DNA of 11,265 nt from Streptococcaceae bacterium (GTDB taxonomy: Bacteria; Bacillota; Bacilli; Lactobacillales; Streptococcaceae): contig JAISYB010000153.1 in assembly GCA_031270215.1 (NCBI GenBank), forward strand, positions 1 through 11,265. The letters are read 5' to 3'. Position 1 is the first letter of the stretch. Each line of letters opens with the position of its first letter. The notes under the pieces were generated by a model. It had not been told where the DNA came from, made no database searches, and worked only from the letters and a program-made list of their open reading frames with translations. Shown here piece after piece: positions 1 through 6,171 of the stretch. The position numbers and the translations under genes were made by a program.

Positions 1-185
1 CTCGCCATCACTAAATATTCCCCCGCAAGCTCCAGCTCTAGCGTCTGCATGCCATGAATATATGCCAGATATTGCTCAATCACTTCTAAAAGCGGCACAT
101 CATAAATATCAACCTCAAATTTTGATACTAAATGAAGTAGCAAATCTAGCGGTCCTTCAAATCCTTCAATTTTTATATTAATCAT
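1..185 (-). CDS. scpA: Segregation and condensation protein A, N-terminal part (cut by window edge)
   Basis: Reading leftwards from an ATG at 185, the frame gives MINIKIEGFEGPLDLLLHLV and continues open to position 1, about 61 residues. The FEGPLDLLLHL opening and the following VDIYDVPLLEVIEQYL stretch are the hallmark of ScpA, the kleisin subunit that, with ScpB, bridges SMC dimers in the bacterial condensin and is needed for chromosome segregation on the nucleoid. An AGAGGA ribosome binding site lies a few bases before the ATG, inside the end of the upstream XerD-like gene. The ATG overlaps that gene's stop by 8 bp (ATGATTAA arrangement), which suggests translational coupling. The C-terminal two thirds, including the SMC-head-binding winged helix, lie outside the window. 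Identification is firm from the N-terminus alone. Confidence 0.93.
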   Translation of the reverse strand, partial: MINIKIEGFEGPLDLLLHLVSKFEVDIYDVPLLEVIEQYLAYIHGMQTLELELAGEYLVMA

Positions 186-939
186 AATTTCCTCTAAAAT
201 ACGGCTCAAGAGTAACTAGGGTAGCCAATCCAAGCTGCTCTTTTAGCTGATGAATGTTTTTCCCTGCCTGAATTTCCTTTAAAATATACTGCTCTCTTAA
301 TTTGGCAGGCGAGAGAGCTTCAAAGTCAAATTGCTTTAACACTTCCTTAATCTTTTTATGTCCCCATTGCCTAGTAAATGCGTGTCCGTGGTGTTCAAAT
401 AAAAAGACCTTGCCTGCTTGAAAGGAAGAAAGCTTTATCCTTAGCTCTGTCGTCATCGGAATAATTCTTTGTTTATTTTTCAGTTTAAGCTCAATAAAAC
501 CGTAGGCTATATTCACATCACTTGATTTGATTTGTAAAACATCTTGAATATTCAAACCAGTTTCTAAAATAAAGATAATTAAAAAAATTGGCAGAGTTAG
601 CTGAGCTTGATATATTGCTGAAAAATCTTTTTTTTCGGCAATGGATACCTGCTTTTTAGGAATCGGCTTGGTTTTCAACTTTAGCAATTCATCAATCTGA
701 TGCGTTTTGAATAGATATAGTAAAAATTGATTAATCGCGGACACTTTTCGCTGCTGCGTAGGCGCTTTTAACTGGAGCTTTTGCAAGTTATATTGAAATA
801 AATCAATTGATTGCTGGTTAAGCTTAGACAGCTGAAAATCAAACGCTCTGGCAAATTGATTTAAATCATAACGATAGCTTGCCAGAGAGTTTTCGGATAG
901 CTTTTTTTTCTCCAAGAATTGATTAATAGTCGATAACAT
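178..939 (-). CDS. XerD-like tyrosine recombinase paralogue, probably catalytically inactive
   Basis: The 253-residue product has the tyrosine recombinase layout: an N-terminal SAM-like core-binding domain (about 1-85) and a catalytic-type domain (about 100-253). The nucleophile-position Tyr247 lies exactly nine residues after the second-histidine position, as in XerD, and Arg215 (PAKLR box) and a Lys in LKNKQR are kept. However, the first catalytic Arg is Asn130 (ETGLN), the HxxR histidine is Ala212, and the LGH histidine is Leu238. It is also shorter than the roughly 300 residues of XerC/XerD. It resembles the XerD-like proteins next to scpA in streptococci and relatives, which are not the dif recombinase. 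The ATG at 939 was chosen over an upstream in-frame ATG at 1005 because CAGGGGA sits just before it; this overlaps the fur-like 3' end by 17 bp. A structural or regulatory DNA-binding role is inferred. Confidence 0.85.
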   Translation of the reverse strand: MLSTINQFLEKKKLSENSLASYRYDLNQFARAFDFQLSKLNQQSIDLFQYNLQKLQLKAPTQQRKVSAINQFLLYLFKTHQIDELLKLKTKPIPKKQVSIAEKKDFSAIYQAQLTLPIFLIIFILETGLNIQDVLQIKSSDVNIAYGFIELKLKNKQRIIPMTTELRIKLSSFQAGKVFLFEHHGHAFTRQWGHKKIKEVLKQFDFEALSPAKLREQYILKEIQAGKNIHQLKEQLGLATLVTLEPYFRGNYD

Positions 940-1381
940 TTTTCCCCTGCTTTTGACACGCCTCACATAAGCCTTCAATATGCGTCCGAACGCTCTTGAC
1001 GGCAAATGCGCTGTCTTTTTTTATGACAGCATCTAAATCACTTAGTAATTCTTTTGCTAATTCAATTCGCTTGCCACAGGACAAGCAGATAAATTCGATA
1101 AAAAGTCCATTTTGCTGATAATTGATATTATATCTCGCTACGCCATCATCAGTTAAAAATAATTTTTCCAAAACTGATAAATTCGATAAAATATCCAGTG
1201 TCCGATAAACTGTTGCCAGCCCAATTTCGGGCGAAACCTGTCTAACTTGGACAAAAATCTCCTCAGCAGACAAAATCTTACCGCTTGAATTTAAAATGAC
1301 AGAAACAACACTTCGTCGCTGTGGTGTCAATTTAAAACCAGACGCTTGCAATTTATCTTTAATTCTTTCCAAGTCACCCAT
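923..1381 (-). CDS. Fur-family metalloregulator-like protein with degenerate sensing site
   Basis: The 152-residue product has the Fur fold in order: a winged helix (about 8-80) with GFKLTPQRRSVV and the recognition-helix motif GLATVYRTLDIL, then a dimerisation domain with two CxxC pairs (Cys99/Cys102 and Cys139/Cys142) for the structural zinc. Family members (Fur, Zur, PerR) sense iron, zinc or peroxide through His/Asp/Glu ligands. Here the usual His-rich segment before the first CxxC reads NYQQNGLFIEFIC, and the whole protein has a single histidine (His134). Structural zinc binding is therefore likely, but canonical regulatory metal binding is doubtful. The gene starts 2 nt after the cvfB stop, and its ribosome binding site (AAGGTGAG) lies within the last cvfB codons. 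Its position in a cvfB-xer-scpA operon rather than beside a metal transporter gives no clue to a target. Fur-family assignment is firm; the metal is unknown. Confidence 0.88.
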   Translation of the reverse strand: MGDLERIKDKLQASGFKLTPQRRSVVSVILNSSGKILSAEEIFVQVRQVSPEIGLATVYRTLDILSNLSVLEKLFLTDDGVARYNINYQQNGLFIEFICLSCGKRIELAKELLSDLDAVIKKDSAFAVKSVRTHIEGLCEACQKQGKNVIDY

Positions 1382-1383
1382 TT

Positions 1384-2247
1384 TTACTCACCTTGTTCAC
1401 TCAATTTTGTCCCAAATTCACCTTGAATAATCTTTTTTTGCTTCATCAAACTACCTAAGGCACGCTTAAACTGCGCCTTGCTAATGCCAAATAGCTGCTT
1501 AATCTCCTCGGGAGCACTCTTATCATTTAAAGTCATCAGACCACTTGGCTGACGTGTCAAATATGCCAAAATCATCTCAGCATCATTATCAATCATCTTA
1601 TGGGCTAAAGGCTTAAGCGATAAATTAAGTAGTCCGTGACTGCCGACCCCAATAACCCTTGCTGTCACTACTTCGCCAAGCCGCGGTTCTTTAAAACGCT
1701 CGCTTGGGTGAATAAATGCCAGATAGTTATCGCTAGTAATCGCGAAACTACCGACTAATTTTAGACGATAAACTGTCGCGGTAACCTCTTGGTTTTTCAA
1801 ATCAGTCTTAGCGAAATGTCCGATTGAGTGAAAAACGTCCTCAGTTGCTAAATGTCCCCAAAAGCGTTTTTTGTCATCAACCGTTAGATTAACTAACAGC
1901 TTATCACCAACCTTAGGCCAAAGCTCCCGCAATTCGGGCAACTCGTCTAGGGAAACAACTATATCCTTGTTTTTTATCCCGACATCAACAAAAACACCTA
2001 CATCACGCCTTGTGCCAGTGACAGCTCCCCAGACAAAGTTTGTGGCTGAGATTTGTGGAATTTCAGTCGTCAAGACATTTTTATGCTTCTTATCAATATA
2101 AGCAAAGCCAGAAACCACATCTCCCAGCTTAAAAGCTCCTTCTGATTTATCTAGTGCAAAAGTAATTCCCGACTTTTGAACAAAGACTTGTTTTTCATTT
2201 TCATCAGTCACTAAACCAGTAATGACTTGGCCAAATAAATTCTCCAT
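1384..2247 (-). CDS. cvfB: CvfB-family S1-domain RNA-binding protein
   Basis: The 287-residue product matches the CvfB (B. subtilis YitL) family in length and layout. It has three consecutive OB/S1-like segments (about 4-60, 70-133 and 150-212), with FVWGAVTGTRRDVGVFVDVG and DELPELRELWPKVGDKL as recognisable S1-type strands. A C-terminal winged-helix-like domain follows (about 220-282, APEEIKQLFGISKAQFKRAL). CvfB was described in Staphylococcus aureus as an RNA-binding virulence regulator; in non-pathogens it is a conserved cytoplasmic RNA-binding protein of poorly defined role. An AAAGGAAA ribosome binding site lies 7 nt before the ATG. The mapZ stop is 27 bp upstream with no visible terminator, and fur starts 2 bp downstream, so co-transcription is likely. 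The family call is secure; the specific RNA targets cannot be seen. Confidence 0.9.
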   Translation of the reverse strand: MENLFGQVITGLVTDENEKQVFVQKSGITFALDKSEGAFKLGDVVSGFAYIDKKHKNVLTTEIPQISATNFVWGAVTGTRRDVGVFVDVGIKNKDIVVSLDELPELRELWPKVGDKLLVNLTVDDKKRFWGHLATEDVFHSIGHFAKTDLKNQEVTATVYRLKLVGSFAITSDNYLAFIHPSERFKEPRLGEVVTARVIGVGSHGLLNLSLKPLAHKMIDNDAEMILAYLTRQPSGLMTLNDKSAPEEIKQLFGISKAQFKRALGSLMKQKKIIQGEFGTKLSEQGE

Positions 2248-2274
2248 TATGCGTTTCCTTTTCTGCGTTACAAA

Positions 2275-3681
2275 CTAAAAGTCAAGATTATCGCTATGAC
2301 CTGCACCATTACCGACAAAGTATCCTGTCTTACAGTTAATCGATACTAAATAGCGACCATCTCCGGCAAATAAATTATAGTAGCCATTGCCATTGATGAT
2401 ATTCACACGCTCTAAGATATAGTCATCTCCCTTGATATAACTACGCGCACGACATGTATCAAGAACACGCTCCTTGATGCCGTCAGCCCAAATCCATGCC
2501 GGATTATTAACATCTGCAAGTTGAGCTTGATCATATGGTACGCGCGACTTTGCTCTTTCAGCTTGAGAAACAGCACCTGTATTGCCAAACGATCCGCTCA
2601 CAGCTGCTGTGGCGCTGTTGTCGCTGGTTGATTCGTTAGCTGCTGCTGCTTCACTACTCTCTGTAGACTGCAGCTGTGCTTCGCCTTTTGAAAGTTCTTC
2701 GATTCGGCTATTAATATTATCAAAAGTTGCCTGATAACTCGATTGAGTAGCTTGTGAAGTTTGTTTATACAATGCTTCCACGGCTTTTAAATCTGCTAAA
2801 CTAGCTTTTTCAATCCCTGTTTGCAGTATCGGTGCTAATTTCTCGTCTAACTCTTTACTTTCCTTTTGCTGCTTTTCACCAATAGTAACCGCGCAGCTTA
2901 ATAGAGCTTGCAATTTTTCATTACTTACTTTTGGCGTCTTTAGTGTCGCCTTCGGTTTAACCACTGCTGTTTCAATTACCTTGCCATCTACCAAAACGTC
3001 TGACTTAAAGTAGCCATTAACTTGCTTAATCCCCTTAATTTCAGCATTTAGCGTTGCGACTTCCTTTTTTAAGGCTGAGTAATTCTTCGCTTCCTTGTAG
3101 TCTGCCAGCTCTTTTTTAATGTCTGCAAACTTTGAAAACTCTTGATTTTTTAACTGACCATCTGCTTTGTTGAGATAAAACGCAGCAAGCTTAGCCTCGA
3201 ACTGCTTGACTTTCTTTTCTAATTTTGTAGTAGGCTGCGCTTGACTGGTTGCACCCTCATGCGACTTATACCATGCAAAGATGAATAAACCTGCCAAAAT
3301 CACAACAAGCGTTGCATACAACCATTGATTTTTACTACCCTTTGGTAATCCTGTTTCTACTCTTTCTTCTACAGCTTCAGCTTCTAAAATAGGCTCTTCA
3401 GGGATATACGGGCGTTTTTGCGCATTGCTTTCAATTGCCTGCTCTTTTGCCGACTTTTCACGCTGGTGCTGATGTGTTTTCATATAGTCAGCTAAAATAT
3501 TGCTATCTTTTTCCTCGTGTTCTACCGCCTGATTGTTAACAGAGTTAAGTTTCTCTGTCTTAACATTTAGTTCGCCAACTGTCATTGATTTAGCTTTTTC
3601 AAACGCAATCGCTGACTCTTGCTTGCCATGAACTTGCTTTTTTGGTTTATTTACACTCTTTTTCTTTGTTTTTTTACTCAT
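2275..3681 (-). CDS. mapZ: MapZ-type (LocZ) division-site positioning membrane protein
   Basis: The 468-residue product has a charged cytoplasmic N-terminus (1-118), one membrane helix (about 119-138, WLYATLVVILAGLFIFAWY) and a large outer part. The N-terminus has a Lys-rich start and an MTVGE segment near residues 33-37, similar to the FtsZ-interacting end of MapZ. The outer part holds a helical, Lys/Glu-rich stalk (about 150-335), a Ser/Thr/Ala linker (about 340-372) and a compact C-terminal domain (about 380-468). In streptococci MapZ binds peptidoglycan outside, marks the division site, guides FtsZ rings and is phosphorylated by the StkP kinase; its gene also sits beside the THUMP methyltransferase and gpsB, as here. 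Three cysteines (263, 410, 450) face outward, which is unusual. The ATG at 3681 has GGTGAGGG before it; an in-frame TTG at 3693 overlaps that site and is less likely. The assignment rests on topology and synteny as much as on sequence. Confidence 0.8.
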   Translation of the reverse strand: MSKKTKKKSVNKPKKQVHGKQESAIAFEKAKSMTVGELNVKTEKLNSVNNQAVEHEEKDSNILADYMKTHQHQREKSAKEQAIESNAQKRPYIPEEPILEAEAVEERVETGLPKGSKNQWLYATLVVILAGLFIFAWYKSHEGATSQAQPTTKLEKKVKQFEAKLAAFYLNKADGQLKNQEFSKFADIKKELADYKEAKNYSALKKEVATLNAEIKGIKQVNGYFKSDVLVDGKVIETAVVKPKATLKTPKVSNEKLQALLSCAVTIGEKQQKESKELDEKLAPILQTGIEKASLADLKAVEALYKQTSQATQSSYQATFDNINSRIEELSKGEAQLQSTESSEAAAANESTSDNSATAAVSGSFGNTGAVSQAERAKSRVPYDQAQLADVNNPAWIWADGIKERVLDTCRARSYIKGDDYILERVNIINGNGYYNLFAGDGRYLVSINCKTGYFVGNGAGHSDNLDF

Positions 3682-3715
3682 TGCCCTCACCAATACTTCA
3701 TTTGTATTTTTTGTC

Positions 3716-3724
3716 AGTATAGCA
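3716..3724 (-). promoter_or_regulatory. Extended -10 promoter element for mapZ
   Basis: On the minus strand the sequence reads TGCTATACT, matching the extended -10 form TGnTATAAT with one mismatch. It lies about 35 bp before the mapZ ATG and just outside the rlmL stop codon. No good -35 hexamer is seen 16-18 bp upstream, which is acceptable for an extended -10 promoter. It would give mapZ, and probably cvfB to scpA, transcription independent of rlmL. Confidence 0.5.
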
Positions 3725-3733
3725 CAGATGACA

Positions 3734-4906
3734 TCATTTTTCTGCGTTAATTAGCGACTTTTCCGACTTTTTAGCTCGTTTTCCCCAATATTGATACAAA
3801 TCAACTCTTAATGCGCCATTATATAGCTTACGCTTCTTCGTTGCACGTTCACCGTATTTCTTTTCAAAATTTAAATCGCTCGTCAAGATATACTTGCTCC
3901 AAGTCGAAAGCGGACGGTAGACTTTCCCCATAGCTTGATAAATTTTTGTGACTTCCTCCTCCGTCAATAAACGATCGCCATACGGTGGATTAGACACGAT
4001 AACACCATTTTCCTTCGTTGTTGTAAAATCCTCCAGTCGCATTTGCTTAAATGTAATCACATCTGAAAGACCTGCTTCCTCAGCATTATGCTTGGCTACC
4101 TCAATCATTCTGCCATCAATATCACAGCCAAGTATATCTAACTTAACATCATAGTTAGCAAGTCCTTCTGCTTCATCACGCACTTCATCAAAACTTTCTG
4201 AATTAAACCAATCCCACGCTTCGCATGCAAATTCACGATTAAACCCTGGAGCAATATTCATACCCTTTAGTGCTGCTTCAATGCAAAACGTTCCAGAGCC
4301 GCAGGTTGGATCATAAAACGGCTTATCTGGATACCAATTCGTTAGCATGATGATTGCCGCAGCCATATTTTCCTTAATCGGCGCGCCACCCTTACTCACA
4401 CGATAGCCTCGTTTAAATAAACTATCACCCGTCGTATCTAAGGTAACCGTCACTTTATCCTTTAAAATTGAAACTTCAAGCTGATACAATGCGCCGGTTT
4501 CTGGTAATGGTACATTTTCAGGCCGATGATAAATTTCCTGCAACCTTTTCGCAATTGCCTTTTTCGTGATTGCTTGAACGTCAGACACCGCATATAAAGT
4601 CGAACGCACCGACTTTCCTGCTACTGGAAACGCTGCATCGAGTGGTAAATAGTTATCCCAGTCCAGTGTGAAAACACCCTGAAATAGCTCTTCAAATGTC
4701 TTAGCCTCAAATTCACCAACGATAATCTTGACACGATCAGCACATCTCAGCCACAAATTAGTCTTAGCAATCGTACGCATATCACCATTAAAATAAGCAC
4801 GACCATTCTCTACTCGGCAATCAATCCCTAAGTCCCGCAATTCACGCCCAACCAAAGCTTCAATTCCCGCAGCAGCTGTTGCAATTAATTTAAAATTTTC
4901 CTTCAT
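3734..4906 (-). CDS. rlmL: THUMP-domain class I SAM-dependent rRNA methyltransferase (RlmL N-terminal / YpsC family)
   Basis: The 390-residue product has an N-terminal ferredoxin-like/THUMP region (about 1-165) followed by a Rossmann methyltransferase domain. The SAM-binding motif FYDPTCGSGTF is at 197-207, the acidic motif LGCDIDGRMI at 259-268, and the catalytic NPPYG motif at 306-310. The last is typical of N2-guanine/N6-adenine methyltransferases. The half corresponding to E. coli RlmL residues that makes m2G2445 in 23S rRNA is the closest known function, and B. subtilis YpsC is the Gram-positive relative; the exact substrate is inferred. Two adjacent ATGs exist (4909 and 4906); AGAGGAG is only 2 nt from the first and 5 nt from the second, so 4906 was chosen. 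The 180 bp between this gene and rnpB contain a TTGACA at 5015-5020 but no convincing -10, so promoter use is unresolved. Confidence 0.88.
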   Translation of the reverse strand: MKENFKLIATAAAGIEALVGRELRDLGIDCRVENGRAYFNGDMRTIAKTNLWLRCADRVKIIVGEFEAKTFEELFQGVFTLDWDNYLPLDAAFPVAGKSVRSTLYAVSDVQAITKKAIAKRLQEIYHRPENVPLPETGALYQLEVSILKDKVTVTLDTTGDSLFKRGYRVSKGGAPIKENMAAAIIMLTNWYPDKPFYDPTCGSGTFCIEAALKGMNIAPGFNREFACEAWDWFNSESFDEVRDEAEGLANYDVKLDILGCDIDGRMIEVAKHNAEEAGLSDVITFKQMRLEDFTTTKENGVIVSNPPYGDRLLTEEEVTKIYQAMGKVYRPLSTWSKYILTSDLNFEKKYGERATKKRKLYNGALRVDLYQYWGKRAKKSEKSLINAEK

Positions 4907-5087
4907 CATATCTCCTCTAAGCCTAAGCTAAAAATCACTTCAAGCTAACCTAGGAATCCATTTAAAATCTTACTTTCTTTGACTTGATTTCTAGGCAAAA
5001 ACCGTGCAAAAGAATGTCAAATTGAGATTTCAAACGAGTTCCAAGACACGCCGAAGTGATATAAATTGCATATTAATGCTTAAAAAC

Positions 5088-5480
5088 CTAATTGTGATTT
5101 TCTATAAGCCATGTTCTGTTCAATGTTTACCTAGGTTATGTAAACAAATCAGTAATCATCTGTCTGTCGAATAATTTCGACTCGAATGTCTGTTCATTTC
5201 CATTCATTCAATGCCCCTACCATAAGTTTGGGTTGCTCGCTCGAGGGGTTTACCGCGTTCCACTATTTTCGTTTCCAAAAATACTTCGTCACTGTGGCAC
5301 TTTTCAAGACTACTTAAGCATAGCAATTAGCAATTGCCTTAGCTCTTTTATCTGCCGTCGCTTTTGCGCCTAGATTTATTTTTTCATCTAGCACGAACAC
5401 TCCTTACATCTCAGCAAGGGCGAGCATGGACTTTCCTCAGCAGGATTACGCCTGCTGCGATTACTCAAAAACCACAAATT
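5088..5480 (-). ncRNA. rnpB: RNase P RNA component, Bacillus (B) type
   Basis: The minus strand contains the conserved catalytic-core blocks of RNase P RNA. GAGGAAAGTCCATGCTCGCC is near 5438-5418, the GTGCCACAGTGACGAAGTAT-like segment near 5300-5280, AACGCGGTAAACCCCTCGAG near 5259-5238, CGACAGACAGATGATTAC near 5170-5153, and ACAGAACATGGCTTATAG at the 3' side. They occur in the order and spacing of the B. subtilis B-type RNA, which matures tRNA 5' ends together with RnpA. The ends are set by helix P1: UUGUGGUUUUU at 5477-5467 can pair with GAAAAUCACAA at 5102-5092 over 11 bp including G-U pairs. The P3 hairpin (CAGCAGG/CCTGCTG) is also visible. The length of about 390 nt fits the family. It begins about 5 nt after the gpsB stop, unusually close. 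No clear 3' terminator is seen. Confidence 0.95.
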
Positions 5481-5483
5481 CAA

Positions 5484-5513
5484 ACTATCTTAAGCGCGTT
5501 GCCTCATCATCAA
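5484..5513 (-). promoter_or_regulatory. Possible rnpB promoter inside the gpsB 3' end
   Basis: TTGATG (5508-5513) is followed by 18 bp and then GATAGT (5484-5489), which spans the gpsB TAG stop. An overlapping alternative -10, TAAGAT (5487-5492), leaves only 15 bp. Either would start transcription close to the P1-defined 5' end of rnpB. Both hexamers are imperfect, so this is tentative; rnpB might instead be processed from a gpsB transcript. Confidence 0.3.
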
Positions 5514-5877
5514 GTGGTGGCTCTTCAAAGACTGGTGCAGAAGGCTTTGGTGCAATCTGTACTTCTTCTTGAATTTTCTTGCCAAAAACTTCACGTTCTA
5601 GGTTAGACAAGCGTTTCAAAATGTCGAAATTTGTTACGGTTGCGCTCTTTGGTACTTCGGCTTGGCGCACTGGTGCAGCTTGTTTTGCCAGCTTATCGAC
5701 CTGTGCCTTCAAATAATCATTTTCCTCTTGTAAATCAATGATTTCCTTTTGATATGTTTCGTAGTCACGAATGATGTTGTCTAAATACTCGTCAACTTCT
5801 TCTGGATCATAGCCACGCATTTTCGTCTTAAACTGTTGCTGCAAAATATCTTGGGGAGTGTAGTTAAATTCTGCCAT
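5485..5877 (-). CDS. gpsB: Cell division protein GpsB (DivIVA family)
   Basis: The 130-residue cytoplasmic protein starts with the DivIVA/GpsB membrane- and partner-binding domain (about 5-65). Its signature is YTPQDILQQQFKTKMRGYDPEEVDEYLDNIIRDYETY followed by a coiled coil (EIIDLQEENDYLKAQVDKL). The trimerising C-terminal motif NFDILKRLSNLEREVFG lies at 83-99. GpsB links the division machinery to peptidoglycan synthases (class A PBPs, MreC) and to Ser/Thr kinase signalling. Compared with B. subtilis GpsB (about 98 residues) this one has a Pro/Glu-rich tail of about 28 residues ending DDEATRLR. The acidic-Thr-Arg ending could be a kinase target, but that is only inference. The ribosome binding site AAGAGGTG precedes the ATG by 6 nt. 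The gene is followed immediately by rnpB. Confidence 0.95.
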   Translation of the reverse strand: MAEFNYTPQDILQQQFKTKMRGYDPEEVDEYLDNIIRDYETYQKEIIDLQEENDYLKAQVDKLAKQAAPVRQAEVPKSATVTNFDILKRLSNLEREVFGKKIQEEVQIAPKPSAPVFEEPPLDDEATRLR

Positions 5878-5909
5878 CTGGACACCTCTTCTTAGTAGTA
5901 TTCCTAACC

Positions 5910-5938
5910 ATTTTAGCTGATTTCACTCTAATTTGCAA
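5910..5938 (-). promoter_or_regulatory. Sigma-A-type promoter of gpsB
   Basis: On the minus strand TTGCAA (5933-5938) and TAAAAT (5910-5915) are separated by exactly 17 bp, a near-consensus housekeeping promoter. It lies about 35 bp before the gpsB ATG, giving a short leader that contains the AAGAGGTG ribosome binding site. Confidence 0.7.
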
Positions 5939-5997
5939 TGACTTTCAGGGATTGTGTGCTTTGTAGGCTAGATAAAAATTCTTAGCGGTAATTCTAC

Positions 5998-6037
5998 TTA
6001 CACACTTTAACTTGAAATTTAATAATATTACACACTT
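5998..6037. repeat. Pair of direct repeats TTACACACTT in the gpsB-nnrD divergent region
   Basis: The 10-mer TTACACACTT occurs twice, at 5998-6007 and 6028-6037. The start-to-start distance is 30 bp, close to three helical turns, so both copies face the same side of the DNA. They sit between the divergent gpsB and nnrD promoters in an AT-rich stretch. This layout fits a binding site for a dimeric or cooperative regulator, but no known operator is recognised and chance is possible. The rest of 5939-6096 shows no gene. Confidence 0.35.
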
Positions 6038-6096
6038 CTTAGAAGAGCGGCTTCTTCTGCGCCACCATTTGGAATCGATTTCAATTTGTCCAAAGC

Positions 6097-6125
6097 TTGC
6101 AAAAAACAAGCGGAAAGTGTAGACT
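6097..6125 (+). promoter_or_regulatory. Likely promoter of nnrD
   Basis: TTGCAA (6097-6102) and TAGACT (6120-6125) are 17 bp apart, each matching four of six consensus bases. Transcription would start near 6132, leaving a leader of about 40 nt with the GGAGG site. The -35 lies inside a small inverted repeat, GCTTG(N7)CAAGC at 6095-6111. Confidence 0.5.
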
Positions 6126-6171
6126 TTTCAACAATCACTAAAACATTTTTTAATCTAAAATGGAGGTTACG

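Noticed and set aside
178..939. XerD-like gene as part of an integrase/mobile element
   Set aside because: It sits in a conserved housekeeping order beside scpA, lacks catalytic residues, and no attachment-site repeats or cargo genes are visible.
1871..2101. Plus-strand open frame of 76 codons inside cvfB
   Set aside because: It is antisense to a clear S1-domain gene, rich in Ser/Thr from complementary codons, and has no start signal.
4992..5020. TTGACA at 5015-5020 as an rlmL promoter
   Set aside because: The -35 is perfect, but no acceptable -10 is found 15-19 bp downstream (the 17-bp position reads TGCCTA).
4933..5063. ATCACTTC/GAAGTGAT inverted pair in the rnpB-rlmL spacer with TTTTT after the second arm
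   Set aside because: Only 8 bp with a loop over 100 nt; the same octamer also occurs by chance at 11258-11265, so it is not good evidence for a terminator.
5364..5606. Plus-strand open frame of 80 codons across rnpB and the gpsB 3' end
   Set aside because: It is antisense to conserved RNase P RNA and gpsB, has no ribosome binding site and gives no protein-like pattern.
6160..6171. ATG at 6160 as start of nnrD
   Set aside because: The ribosome binding site GGAGG lies after it, so it must serve the ATG at 6172; homologues start near the KITENIL-type sequence.
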